DNA of 64,000 nt, from the NCBI RefSeq assembly GCF_047663525.1, contig NC_092588.1, positions 135,214,501-135,278,500 of the forward strand, read 5' to 3'. The stretch is from Anas platyrhynchos. Lineage: Eukaryota; Chordata; Aves; Anseriformes; Anatidae. Below the pieces are notes generated by a model, which saw only the letters and a list, made by a program, of their open reading frames with translations, was not told where the DNA came from and searched no databases. Positions 44,269 through 55,800 of the stretch are shown one piece after another. How positions within the stretch are numbered: position 1 is the stretch's first letter; every line of letters begins with the position of its first letter. The translations under genes and the position numbers were made by a program.

Positions 44269-46379
44269 TCAATGTTTCAGAATAGACAGCACCAGCTAGA
44301 ACTCTGTTTGTCAGTGGTTTAAGCGTGACAATTAACAGCTTGGATAAAACACATTATAATTTAATATAATTTGCAAACAAAAGACTTGCACAAATTTATT
44401 TTTTTTTCACAGGATATCTTACTCAAATTAACAGATAAGTGAGCATGTAATATAATGCATATAATATGAAACAATATATAGTTCAGCCTTTTAATCCTTT
44501 TTATAATCTGTCATTTGTTACCTAACATTTCATAACTTCTAGTTGTTACAAAAATATTATTACATAAGGACCTGATTGTTTGTGTAGTGCTCCTAATCTC
44601 CTCTGGCATTTATATAGGAGGGCAGGACCCTTTTCAGGAAGTTAAGCTAGCAATCATAAGATCATGAGCAATGAAGAAACTTGGAGGAGACCAGAATAAG
44701 AAGGAAACTTCTTGCATGAATGAGGCTGGTATTTGCAGCATTAATCCTGCAGAATGAAGGGTGGAACCACAACTGTGTGTTGTCAAAGTGACACCTAGGA
44801 ATTCACTCTCACACAAATCATTGGGAGTAGCCCTTTGATAGCTGCTGCTTGAGAAGCTCAGCCAGCAAGACTAAGGCCTTTCAAATCAGCAGACCTTCAA
44901 TACATTTTGTCACAGGGTTTTGTACAGTCCCTGTTACATTTGTATGCCCTCTCTTAAAACGGGCTGTCTCTTAGCATGATCTTGGCTTCAGATATAAGCA
45001 TGGGTTAAGTCACATACTTGGCATTGGGAGCAGAAGGGAGATGGCAGCTTGGTCACAGTGATAGTGTCTGACTTCAGTGCTCACCTGTAATATACAATAT
45101 ATTTAACGTTAATTAACTAATGTCCAGTTTTGCCTCAGGTGCAAAATTTTGAAACATCACTTTTATAATAACAAATAATTTTTCAGTTTTTTAGCAAGCC
45201 ATTGATTATTGCTCTGTTGTATTAACACAGGCACAATGTGACAAGCGCTTCAGTTCTCCCATATCTAAAGAAGACCAAAAAGTGACAATCTGTCATAGGA
45301 ATACCAAAGTGAAAATCTATGGGCTGATGGTTAGCAGTACTCTCTTGGTGATGCATCACAGAGGTCTAGGATAAAATACTTTCCCATCCTCAGATAGTAG
45401 CTGGCAAAGAAATAGTAAATCAGATTACTGGTCTTAGGTCACAAGTGCAAGTCAGCCTAATGGAAATGAAGTGTGAAAAATTCCTCCTCCAAATCCTCTA
45501 GCAGCTGGTGGCGCTTTTGTGAGACTCCCAAATATGTGCCTCCCAGTAACGTGGTACAGCAGCTCTGGGTATCGACTGCAGTTAGATAATCAGGGCAGCT
45601 TTTGTAGCTCTTAAGAGCTCTGTCTCACACTAGTGCCCCCAGATTTTTGGTTTGGATAGCTTGAATTAGCTGAAATGATTTAGTGAAGAATGATTTAGTG
45701 AAGAAAAAGGTGGCTTTGGAACTGCTGTGCACAAAAAAAGACCTCCTCTTCATTGCTCACCTAACACCAGCTGGTAAGCTTCTGCAGCAATGACAACTGC
45801 TGGACTTAGGCGAAGGTACAGCACTGTGGAGCTGCTGGAGGAGAGGATGCTGACACGAGGTGCATGAAAGATTATTAAGGTCATACAGCCGTTGGCCGAT
45901 TTCCTTTGCTTTCAGAGTGGCAGCTTTTGGAATGAAAAGCAAAATATTTGAACCCTGCCCCCACCCCTGTCTGTGTCACATTATACAACACCAGCACAAG
46001 GATACCTAGGATCAGGACCATCCTTATGGTTTATTGGGATTTTCTATTAGGAAGATATTTGAACCCTTCAGATGAACCATATAAGCTGTAGTGCTTATTC
46101 TCATTTCTGTAATTATTGCCAAGTTTCAGGAAGCTCAGTGAATTGATTCTTAATATATATTGCCTTAACAATATGTAGGCATTGCGTTAAAGCGCTGCTT
46201 GAAAAATCTTCCAGCCAGAACACCGTGACCTTGCTGAGCCACCACGAGGGTACAGCAGGAGCTTTTTGGTTACGATCGACTCTGTGCCAGCAGCTGACTC
46301 TTAGCCTGCTTTCTCTGGCCGATTTCCTACACGCCTGAAATCCTCCTTTTAGTTCGGAGTCCCTCCTTTAAAAAGCGGA

Positions 46380-46768
46380 CAGGGGAAAGCAGCACTCTCC
46401 CTCCTACAGCTCCTGGGCCGAAGGGAACCTCGCTTCCCCCGGCGGCCCGGCTGCGGCGACCCCCGGAGCCCCTCTCCGGAGGATGAGCGGCGGCGGCGGC
46501 GGCTCCCCGGCGGCCCCGAGCCCGGCCCTATCGGGCCGCGGCGCTCGCATCGCCGGGGCCGCCCCGGGGCTGCTGGACGAGGGCTTCGCCCTCTACCTCG
46601 CCGACCCCTTCGACAGGGAGCGCAACCCTGAGGTGCGGGGAGCGGCCGCTGCGCCGCGGGCGGGCTCGTCCCCGGCGCCCCTCAACGGCTTCGTCTCTTC
46701 CAGGGCGTGCTGAACCTGGGGACCAGCGAGAACACGCTTTGCTTTGATCTGATAGAGGAGAGAGTAAG

Positions 46769-46808
<40 letters not shown>

Positions 46809-46830
46809 TGCCGGTTCCCCCCCGCCGTGT
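46380..46830 (+). promoter_or_regulatory. CpG-island promoter of the ACCS-type gene
   Basis: The AT-rich intergenic sequence changes to GC-rich, CpG-dense DNA that covers the first two coding exons (46483-46632 and 46704-46763). A TTTAAAAA stretch near 46368-46375, about 110 bp upstream of the ATG, is the only TATA-like element seen. It is weak evidence for a start site. Confidence 0.55.
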
Positions 46831-49800
46831 CCGGGTGACAGCCCAGCACTGGGAGTCACCTGCAGGGCAAGGTGCCAGAGTCACCCCAGATGTGTTAATT
46901 CCGGTTTATCTGCTGGAAAGCGAGATGTTCCGGCTCACTTGCTAGCAAAACTAAGCCCTAGCTGCCAGACCATCTTCTACAGGGTGCAATGAACCTCTTG
47001 CTTCTCCTTCCTATTTACATGTGGCGGTGCATTCACACTGGTGCAGCTGGCAGCACACTGGCAGTGCTGGTCGTGGAGGATTGTGCATCAGTTGGCAGGG
47101 CTGGAAACTGGAGAGGAGCTTTTACTTAGGAATAAACCAAAACCGATGCCACAATGAGTGTGAGACAGAGCCAGTTTTCAGAAGAGATACCTGCTCTGAG
47201 AACAAGAAGGACGCTACTCATAATACAGCTGTTTTCTTAATGCTTAGGGTTACTGCCACTGCTTGTTGAGAAGCTAATCAAAGCTGTGTGCATTAAAGGC
47301 TGATGTCATAAATACTGAAAGAGTTGTCTGGGCTTTGATATACCTCAGAAGTGGATGTATCATCACTGAATTGCAGCTAGTGTGCTTCTCCTCAACGTGA
47401 CATTCTAGACTTGATTTAGTATGTGACAGAAAAAAAGATGATAAATAATTCCTTCGTTATTTTCTTTGTTTTTATGAGGTTCTAATGTTGTTTTACAGTA
47501 TCTTAAAAAAGAGAAATTCAAAGAATGAACATAATTTTAAGTCACTATTTTTTATATTCTGCATTTCCTTATTGTTATTGAACAATTGAGGGGGGGGGGA
47601 AGTGTGGTACAGCAGAACAGCAACTCCCAAGAACGCCACCTTCTACAGTGTCTCTCTTTCATATAACTAGCTCACAAGACCTGACATGAATTATCTGCAG
47701 CCTGATCTCTTCCAGTATTCTGATGCACAAGGTATTAGAAGGTGAGAAGTTCATTTTCCCATTTTTGACACTGCTTGTGCTTAGCGCTGGTCATGGCTCA
47801 TGTGAAGCGAGGTGTGGTTTCGTTCTTTGGGTAAGCCCAAAGCAGAGGTGTGTTAATGTTAGTTGCGTGCTCACCAACTTTTTGTTTGCCTGGCTTTTTG
47901 TTCTGTCTTCCTCCCTGTCCTTACTGTGCTAAAAAACACCCAGATCTCCAAAGGTCAACAATCTGGTGTCTCACTGGAGTGCAAAAGAGTGTGTATTGAC
48001 ATTTCTTCCAGAGCTAGTGATGGGTTGCTCCTAGAAGGATGTGTTCTAGGCATAGTGAGGGGAAACTGGAACTGTATGGGCTGCGAAGAGTAGAGGTGAG
48101 GTATCAGCTCCCTGAGGATCATCAGAAGCTCCACCGTGGTCTTTCCTAGGGCTGAAATCCTGATCTAAAGATTCTCGTTTACTCAGGTTCCACTGCTTCT
48201 GGTACCCAACCCCCTGGTCTTTCTTCAAAAACATATCCCACTTAGGCTCAAATATGCTTCTGGATTTTCTTGTTTTTCCAGTGTGCAGAAATAGTAGTTG
48301 AGTCACAGTCACTTTACTCAAGGTAGCAGATGGCTCCTGTGTGCTGCTGCCTCACAAAATGTAGCACGCTGGATAGCTAAGGAAGTTATATGTTATATTG
48401 TCTGATCTGTAGGAAATAGAAAATATTGAAGGATTTTATAACAGAATGAATTGCATGTTTGTTCTTTTTTTTTTTTTTTTTTTTTTTTGTAAACTTAATT
48501 CTTTTGTGCATTTTTTTTTCTGAGAAATATGTAATTACATAGTTGACTTTAATTCTGTGTTTTAGCTTCAGAGAAGAAATTGCCAAATTTCTTACTGATT
48601 ATGCCAGAGCTGCAAAAGAACTTAATCCAGAAAATGTAAGACAACTGCTTTATCTTTGCATCTTATTTTTTCTGAAACTGGTAAAGATGAGTTAATCTGA
48701 ACACAAATGTCAGCAAGATACTAGAGTAGAGAGAAATTCCAGATTTGCAGAAGTCTTGGTAGTGTTAATTTTCCATTTGAAAAAGTGGTCAATGCCTGAC
48801 AATCGAGCGCTTCATATGATAAGTGTATTATTGTGGCTTTTTCACTCTATTATTTTGAATTTAGGCTAAACAGGAGTTGATATTTTTGCTAAGGAAAGCT
48901 TGGTGCGCTTTTTTCAGATAACTGTTATGAATGGCTGTTGTGCTGTTTTTGCTACTTTGTCAACTGTATTATGTGACCCTGGTGGTGAGTAAAAACCTGA
49001 TTATTTTTGTTTGAAAGCATTTAAAAAGTGAATATTAAGAGTATTGTGACTTATGACAGCCTGTTTTTATTATACCTGCCTGAATGAAGCAAGGTGTGAC
49101 ATTTGTTTGTCCCTAGCAGGGTGTCTTTGAATTAATGCCTTTGATTATTTCTAGAAGGGTCTGAGGTATCAGCAGACACACTTGCTTTCTATACAATCTA
49201 TAGTTTTTTGAGAAAAGTGTTACAGGAAAAGAAGGGTATGAAGAAAATGCAAAGTGTACTTAGAGAAGTTATGAGAAGACATGGGACCCACGATGAAGCT
49301 GGAGGGAGTAGGTACACAGGGAGGGAGGTGGTCTGGGGTGGAATCCAGGACCTTGAGAAAATTTGGGTAACTGGGTAAAGGAAGCACATAGAAGGAATTG
49401 GGGGAAGGAGAATGGAGCTGCAGCAAGAGAGGGCTTCCCAGTCAGGAGCAGTGGTGAGGAGGAAGCAGAGGTGGGGACAGAAGGCAGGAGCAGAGGCCCG
49501 GGCTGCAGCCTGCTGGCAGCAAGCAGACAGCAGGAGGACAGAGCCCTGCAAGGGAAAATGATTTTGGACCTCAGTGGTCCAGAATGAGGAAAGCTGAGTA
49601 GGTGTGTGGCACAGCAGGCAACAGGGAACATCCATGAAGACCTGCCAGAAAAGGAGGGTGCCCAGGTGAGTTACTCCCATGCCTTATAGCACCCTACTGT
49701 TGGACACCAAGAGCCCTTGACAAGATTGTGGAGCAATGTGATGTGGTTCAATGACTTCAGCATAGGCGATAAAATTGCATGAATACAGGCAGCATGCTCT

Positions 49801-52800
49801 GTCCTCCCTGAAACCTTCTTACATGGGGCCTTTGCAATATTTTCAGGAGAACACCAACCTGGGGCTACTCACAAACATATAAAATGAGGAGGGAAACAAG
49901 CTTGGCAGAGCTGTAGGCTTCCTTGGTGCGAGATGGCACTCTGGCAGCCAGGAAGTAGTTCAGGTTTGCAGCAGTTCCTGATGAAAAATTGATAGAACAT
50001 TAACAAAATACCTAGAGCAAGATCGTTATTTGTCATTATCAATAAAATAAATAAATAAATAAATAAATAGCACAGCTAGTTGACTAGGTCTATTCCCTTT
50101 TACTTATGCAATTTACATGACCAAATTTGTATCTGTTATTAAAATTGCTAAGGAAGAAGACTGGGAAACAATTTGGGTTGACTGGCAAGTACTAGATTTT
50201 CCATTTTGTTTAAAAACTGCTTTAGGCCACAGTGCTTTGAGATTAAATGCTATGTCAAATTCTTAGACTGTCATTTTAGTCTACTAGAGTGTAACAAAAT
50301 TGCTCATGAGAAGTGTTAATTTCATTTTTTAAAATATTTTTAGATGGATATCTTATTCCAGCTCCTTACTATGGTGGTATAAATTCAAAAATGTGGTTAT
50401 ATGGTGAACTACAGCCTGTTCATGTGCCCTTGTTCAGTGAGGTAATGTTTTGGCTTTTTGGCTATTTGTATACTTTAACAGACATTTCACAAGGAGCAGT
50501 ACAAAAAAAAAAAAAAAAAAAGGGAGTACAAGGGAAAAAAAACAGGCCCAGTCTATCACTTTTAGAGAGTGTCTGCCTTTTTTTTTTCAGACTGCAGCAT
50601 GACAGGAGGCTGGTGTGATCAGATGTGTAGGATTACATTTCTTCTCTGTAAGACAACTCTTACATGTTGACATGCTGAATTATAATTTGTGAGCTCTAAG
50701 TCTGTTATTCCTACTAAGAGGAAATTCGTTCAAAGGATTTTTTTTCCCCTTTTCCCCTTACCGAAACATGCATCTACTGCAGAAGGTGTGTGACACTGGT
50801 TCCCCTTTTGAGAGCTCAGTAACCCAAGAAGCAAGTCAAAGGGGCTTATAGGTAGCAAATGATGCATTCAGGGAATAAATACATAAATAAATAAATAAAT
50901 AAAATGAGGTTTCAAGTATGCACGTGCTGCTGTAAGTTGCTAATGGTGTCGTCTTGGGTATGCGCAATGTTTTACAACCAAATAGTTATACAGAAAAGAC
51001 TGCTCTTAATTTCATATTCTGAGATGTTGTTTGAGCTGCTGTTTTCCTCCTTGAACCAGTGCCATCAAAAACTTTTGTTTGTTTAACAGTTTTGTTTTAC
51101 GAAAGCCAGTATCAAGTATATTTTCACTAGGTGGAAGTGTTTCTTCACTGTCTTCTTTTTTTGTTCCTGCTGATTTTTTTTCTCCTGTAGGTGACTGATG
51201 AAGAAAGTCACCCTTTCCAGTTAACAGTTGAAAAATTGGAAGCTGCATTACAGAGAGCTAAAAAGCAGGTAACAATAACAGTGAATTCTGATTTTCGCAT
51301 TTCCCTTATTTTGTAAGCAGCGTATGTTCTCAGTATTGAACCATTGGTACATTTTCATCCGTGCAGATTTTCTGTCATGTGACAAGGGTGGGTCCAGCTC
51401 AGGCAACAGGAATTTGATTTATTTTTATAATCTGGGCAAAATGCAATAGCAAAATGCAGAGACACTCCTTGCTCAGTTGTATGAAGAACAGATCATAGAA
51501 TCATAGAATCATAGAATATCCTGAGTTGGAAGGGACCCTTAAGGATCATCAAGTCCAACTCTTGACACCGCACAGGTCTACCCAAGTTCAGACCATGTGA
51601 CTAAGTGCACAGTCCAATCTCTTCTTAAATTCAGTCAGGCTCGGTGCAGTGACCACTTCCCTGGGGAGCCTGTTCCAGTGTGCAACCACCCTCTCTGTGA
51701 AGAACCCCCTCCTGATGTCAAGCCTAAATTTCCCCTGCCTCAGCTTAACCCCGTTCCCGCGGGTCCTGTCACTGGTGTTAATGGAGAAAAGGTCTCCTGC
51801 CTCTCGACACCCCCTTACGAGGAAGTTGTAGACTGCGATGAGGTCTCCCCTCAGCCTCCTCTTCTCCAGGCTGAACAGGCCCAGTGCCCTCAGCCATTCC
51901 TCGTACGTCTACAGATCTTAATATGTCTTTCAAGACCAAGTCTCCTGCTCCGCAGATTTCAGGGAAACTCCAAGTGTTGTAAAGAAGCTATTGTTCTGAT
52001 CCCAAGAAGAGAGAATACACTACTGTAATGACCCAAGCAGTTCATTAAAGAAAGATGTTGAATGTTCTTTTGAAGAAGGCTCTTCTGAGTTCCAGCTAAC
52101 ATAAGGACTGAATACACTGTGCCACAGCATTGCAGGAAACTTGGTGGGGACCAGGGGGGCTGACACAGGAATTTTCTGCCACTAGGAAGGCTCCTTGGAA
52201 AATGTAATTTTTCCAAAGTTCAGGAAATACCATCAGTTCAAAATTCTTAGCATTTTTAGTCATTTTATTCTGACTGGGATTACATAAATGAGAGTATTAT
52301 TTGTCATATTGCTTCTCATGTACATTTTATTTTTTTTTAACTTTCTTCTCCATCTTTGAAACTGCTTTTCTTCTTTACAGAAATGGTTGGGTTTTGTTTT
52401 TTTTTGAGTGTCCACAAGACAGCACTCACCACTATTTCAAGTTAGAAGTTGTCCTGTTCATAGTGTCTTGACATTCATAATCCACAAACTTCATGGACAG
52501 TTATAAATGCACTTAACTTTTGTGGTCTCCCTTGAAAAGATCCTGCGGAAGAAGCACAAGATGAATAGTAACACATTTCATCAAAGATGTGGTGATGATG
52601 GTAGTGGTGTTTAAAAAGAGTGAGACAGACTTGTTTTGTCCTATTCCAAGATAGAAAATGATGTTTAACAATAGATAAAGCATACAGGTACAGGCAGTGA
52701 CACTTATAAAGGTCAATTAGAAATAAGGTCACATATAAAAAAAAAAAAAAAAAAAAGGACATTTTGGATATACAGGAACGTGTGCACAGATTTTTTTTTT

Positions 52801-55800
52801 TTGCCTTTTTTTTGCCTTTTTTTTTTTTTTGCCTTGCTCCCCTCCTCCCCCCCCCCCCCCCCCCCCTTTTTTTTAAGATCTGTCAAAGCTCTCTTAGTTA
52901 GCTAACTGTTTCTTCAGCATGGTGCCTATGTTTAGACACCATCTGTATGTCTATGTCATCTGTCTGTGCCTTTGCCAGCCTGTGTGAGACTGAGCATGCA
53001 GACACCTACCACTTGATCCTCGCCGAGGCGGTGAGCTAGCATCCATGCTCTCCTACTGTGGCATGAGCTGTCTGGATGAGGTGCTGAATCACAAAGCAGG
53101 TTCACTCTTTTGAGATCTGCACATTTGTCATCCTACTAGAGCTGAAACTGTCCTCACAAACGTTCTCTCAAACATCTGTTTGGATACACGTAAAGTAATA
53201 AACAGCTGGGTGAACTAGACTGGAACAGCAGTTGAGAATCTGCCATCCCACAGCAGCTGTTCCCAGGAACACTGATGTCTCACTCAGTATCTTCTGCTTA
53301 ATACATGTCAGATGTCAAATATGCTCAGCAGGCTATCCATGCAAGCAGTGCTGGTGGAAAAGTGGTTTGTGCTTGGTATTTTCATCTTACTTTGTTTCCA
53401 ATGAATTTCTTCCTGTAGCTGGAATCAAAGACAATAAACTGTAAGCTCATTTCTTGTTCAGTTCTTGTTCACAGTAACCATTCATGTTCAGACAAATTGC
53501 ATGCGGAGGGGAGGACAACTACCAGTGCTTCCGCCTAATTAAATTTTATCTCCTGGAGTTCTTCTGAAGCTGCTTAATGCAAATAATCTCCTTCAGAGGA
53601 ATTTAGGATGGACTGAGAATTTGCAGTGTGTTAGGTTTTCTAAAAATCAAATATACTGAAACAAAAAATATTAATTTAACTTTGAGTTTGTTCCATGATG
53701 ATACATCTGAAGTCTTAAAAGTTCCCGCTACAGCCATCACAATATTTGACTGCTTACAAAAAAATATATTTGCCGTGTACAGCTCGTGTTAATACACATT
53801 CAAGATTCTTTAGCAAATAGGAAATAGGTGATTTTCCGAAAATACCAGTAGAGGTAAAAACAATTCTTTCTGTTTGTACTTGTAGTCTGATTTTCAGTCA
53901 AGTGGGACTCTTCTTATTACACAGTAGAATATTTACAATCTCTAAGAATAGTTGAATAAAAAATGTAACTTTGTTGGAGAGAGAATTTCTATTACAGAAA
54001 TTCTACACAGTTCATAGATATAACTTAAAAAGTAGCTGCTTGCCCAAGACCCCCTTTGGTTGCTCTGAACATAGAACACCAAGTGAATCAATTCTCAGTC
54101 TCTGATTTCTGCAGATTCTATTACTTGTTTAAAGAAACAAGCAACATGGAAAAGTTAATCACTTGGCAGGTTATTAGATGCTAAAATCCAATTCTGTTCA
54201 GCTTCCCTAATGTTTATCTATAGTAACTTTGCTCAGTCTTGGTGAATTATTTTGGATGTGTATCTGTAGAACCATCCCTGCAACATCATAATCTTGCCTG
54301 TTGGTATCAATGGGTGTTGCAAATGATATTTGACCTGATTTTCATTTACTAATAAACTATTGGTTGTATTGGATAAATTACCAAACAAGGTCTGCAGCTG
54401 AAAGCTTAGTCTGTATGTTAATTATAATATATAATTAAATAATTTTCCAACTGAAATAAAATAACTTTCCAATAAAGGATTCGCACACTTACTACACCCT
54501 ACCTATACTTTGGTTTGGTGTCACTGGTGTCCAGTGACACCAAAAACCAGCTACTGGTTTTTCTTTTTTCAGGGCATCCGGGTCAGAGCATTAATCCTGA
54601 TCAACCCTCACAATCCCTTAGGGGACATTTACCCAGCACAATTACTGAAGGAATGTCTAGACTTTGCACACAGGTTTGAGCCCCAGTGCTATTTGTTTGG
54701 TATTTAATTTTCCATTATGCAATATAGCAGTGATGAAAAATCACTTTTGATGATCTCCTGTTCTCTGTACATGTTCTGAGGAGGTGTTGTGCTAGGTCCT
54801 GAGCATGGCTTTTGTGTAACTTTCTTTTTTGCTTGGCTTTCCTGGGAACACTGGAATAAATTGCTTAGGATGGAGTCCAACAGTTAGTTTCGGGATGAAA
54901 TGCTGTTGTGTCTGTTCTCAGCATGACCCGTGGCTTTCAGGATGCAATCAGCATCACCTGCACTACTTGGGTGTTTAAAAGTGTTCTGCAATTTATTCAG
55001 TATTTCTAAACACACGCATGGCTTGTTAGCGTTGATTACGACAACATGGCTTACTGTTTACTGCTGCTTTCACAGCAAAAGTGTATTAGAGAGTTAAAAG
55101 TGCATGGCAAGTCTTATTTTTTAATCTAACATCTGCATTTGGGCTCAAGTCTCACTAAACAAATTTTTCAAAGGGATTTTATAACATACTGTTGTGTTCA
55201 CTTGAAGCTGTAAATAAGAGTTGGATGGGACCACAGTATGCCTGAGAACTTTTTGATTGAACGTGCTGTTGGATGTTGTTTTAGATGTAGGGAGTGTTAT
55301 TGCTGCTGAGAAATACGGAATATGTATAGATAAATGTTGGTAATGAGCAAGTGCTCACAGCATGTCTTGTGACCGTAGAACCTTGTGACCTGTCTTTGTA
55401 AAATTAATATGGTGGATATAATAGCAAATAGGCATGCTTATGGTACTACATGGCAGTAGTTAAGATTACATGTATATGTATATATATATATACATATGCA
55501 AATAAATTTCCTTTACATGTGTTAACGTGCCTGTGTTTTTCTCTATTTAGATATGAATTGCATGTAATCATGGATGAAATATACATGTTATCTGTTTATG
55601 ATGATATCACCTTCACCAGTGTCCTTAGCTTAGAAAGGTAAGTGTGATTTCTTAGCAGGGGTTAGAAGATATTTACTCCTGAATAGAACCTATGCCTTTT
55701 TTTTTTTTTTTTCTTTTCATTTTTCTGGTTAGCTAGCATAACTAGTATAGATCTAACTCATATCCAAGTCTCTGTGACTTGATGAGACTAGTGAATCTAG

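Larger units (their letters stand above)
40253..46379. other. PEX1 3' UTR and PEX1-ACCS intergenic region
   Basis: A poly(A) signal AATAAA at 40600-40605, about 350 bp after the PEX1 stop, is the best 3' end candidate. The remaining roughly 5.7 kb is AT-rich with no exon I can support. It contains simple repeats: (GT)n at 41555-41568, an AT-rich tract with many TATATA words at about 42370-42600, an A-rich tract at 42987-43038, and a short tandem repeat at 44206-44268. Open frames of 60-76 codons on both strands show no family resemblance. No env-like or other retroviral reading frame is visible in this interval, although human PEX1 is remembered to lie next to ERVW-1. Confidence 0.6.

Noticed and set aside
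40253-46482. Retroviral env-like gene beside PEX1, as in human
   Set aside because: No long retroviral-type frame or LTR pair is visible in this interval.
47671-47741. Alternative ACCS exon 3 donor at 47732 (caag|gtatta)
   Set aside because: It leaves phase 1 and destroys the conserved FREEIAKFL frame; the donor at 47742 (gaag|gtgaga) keeps it.
51597-52028. 143-codon plus-strand frame in ACCS intron 7
   Set aside because: Most of it is the antisense strand of a CR1 3' fragment.
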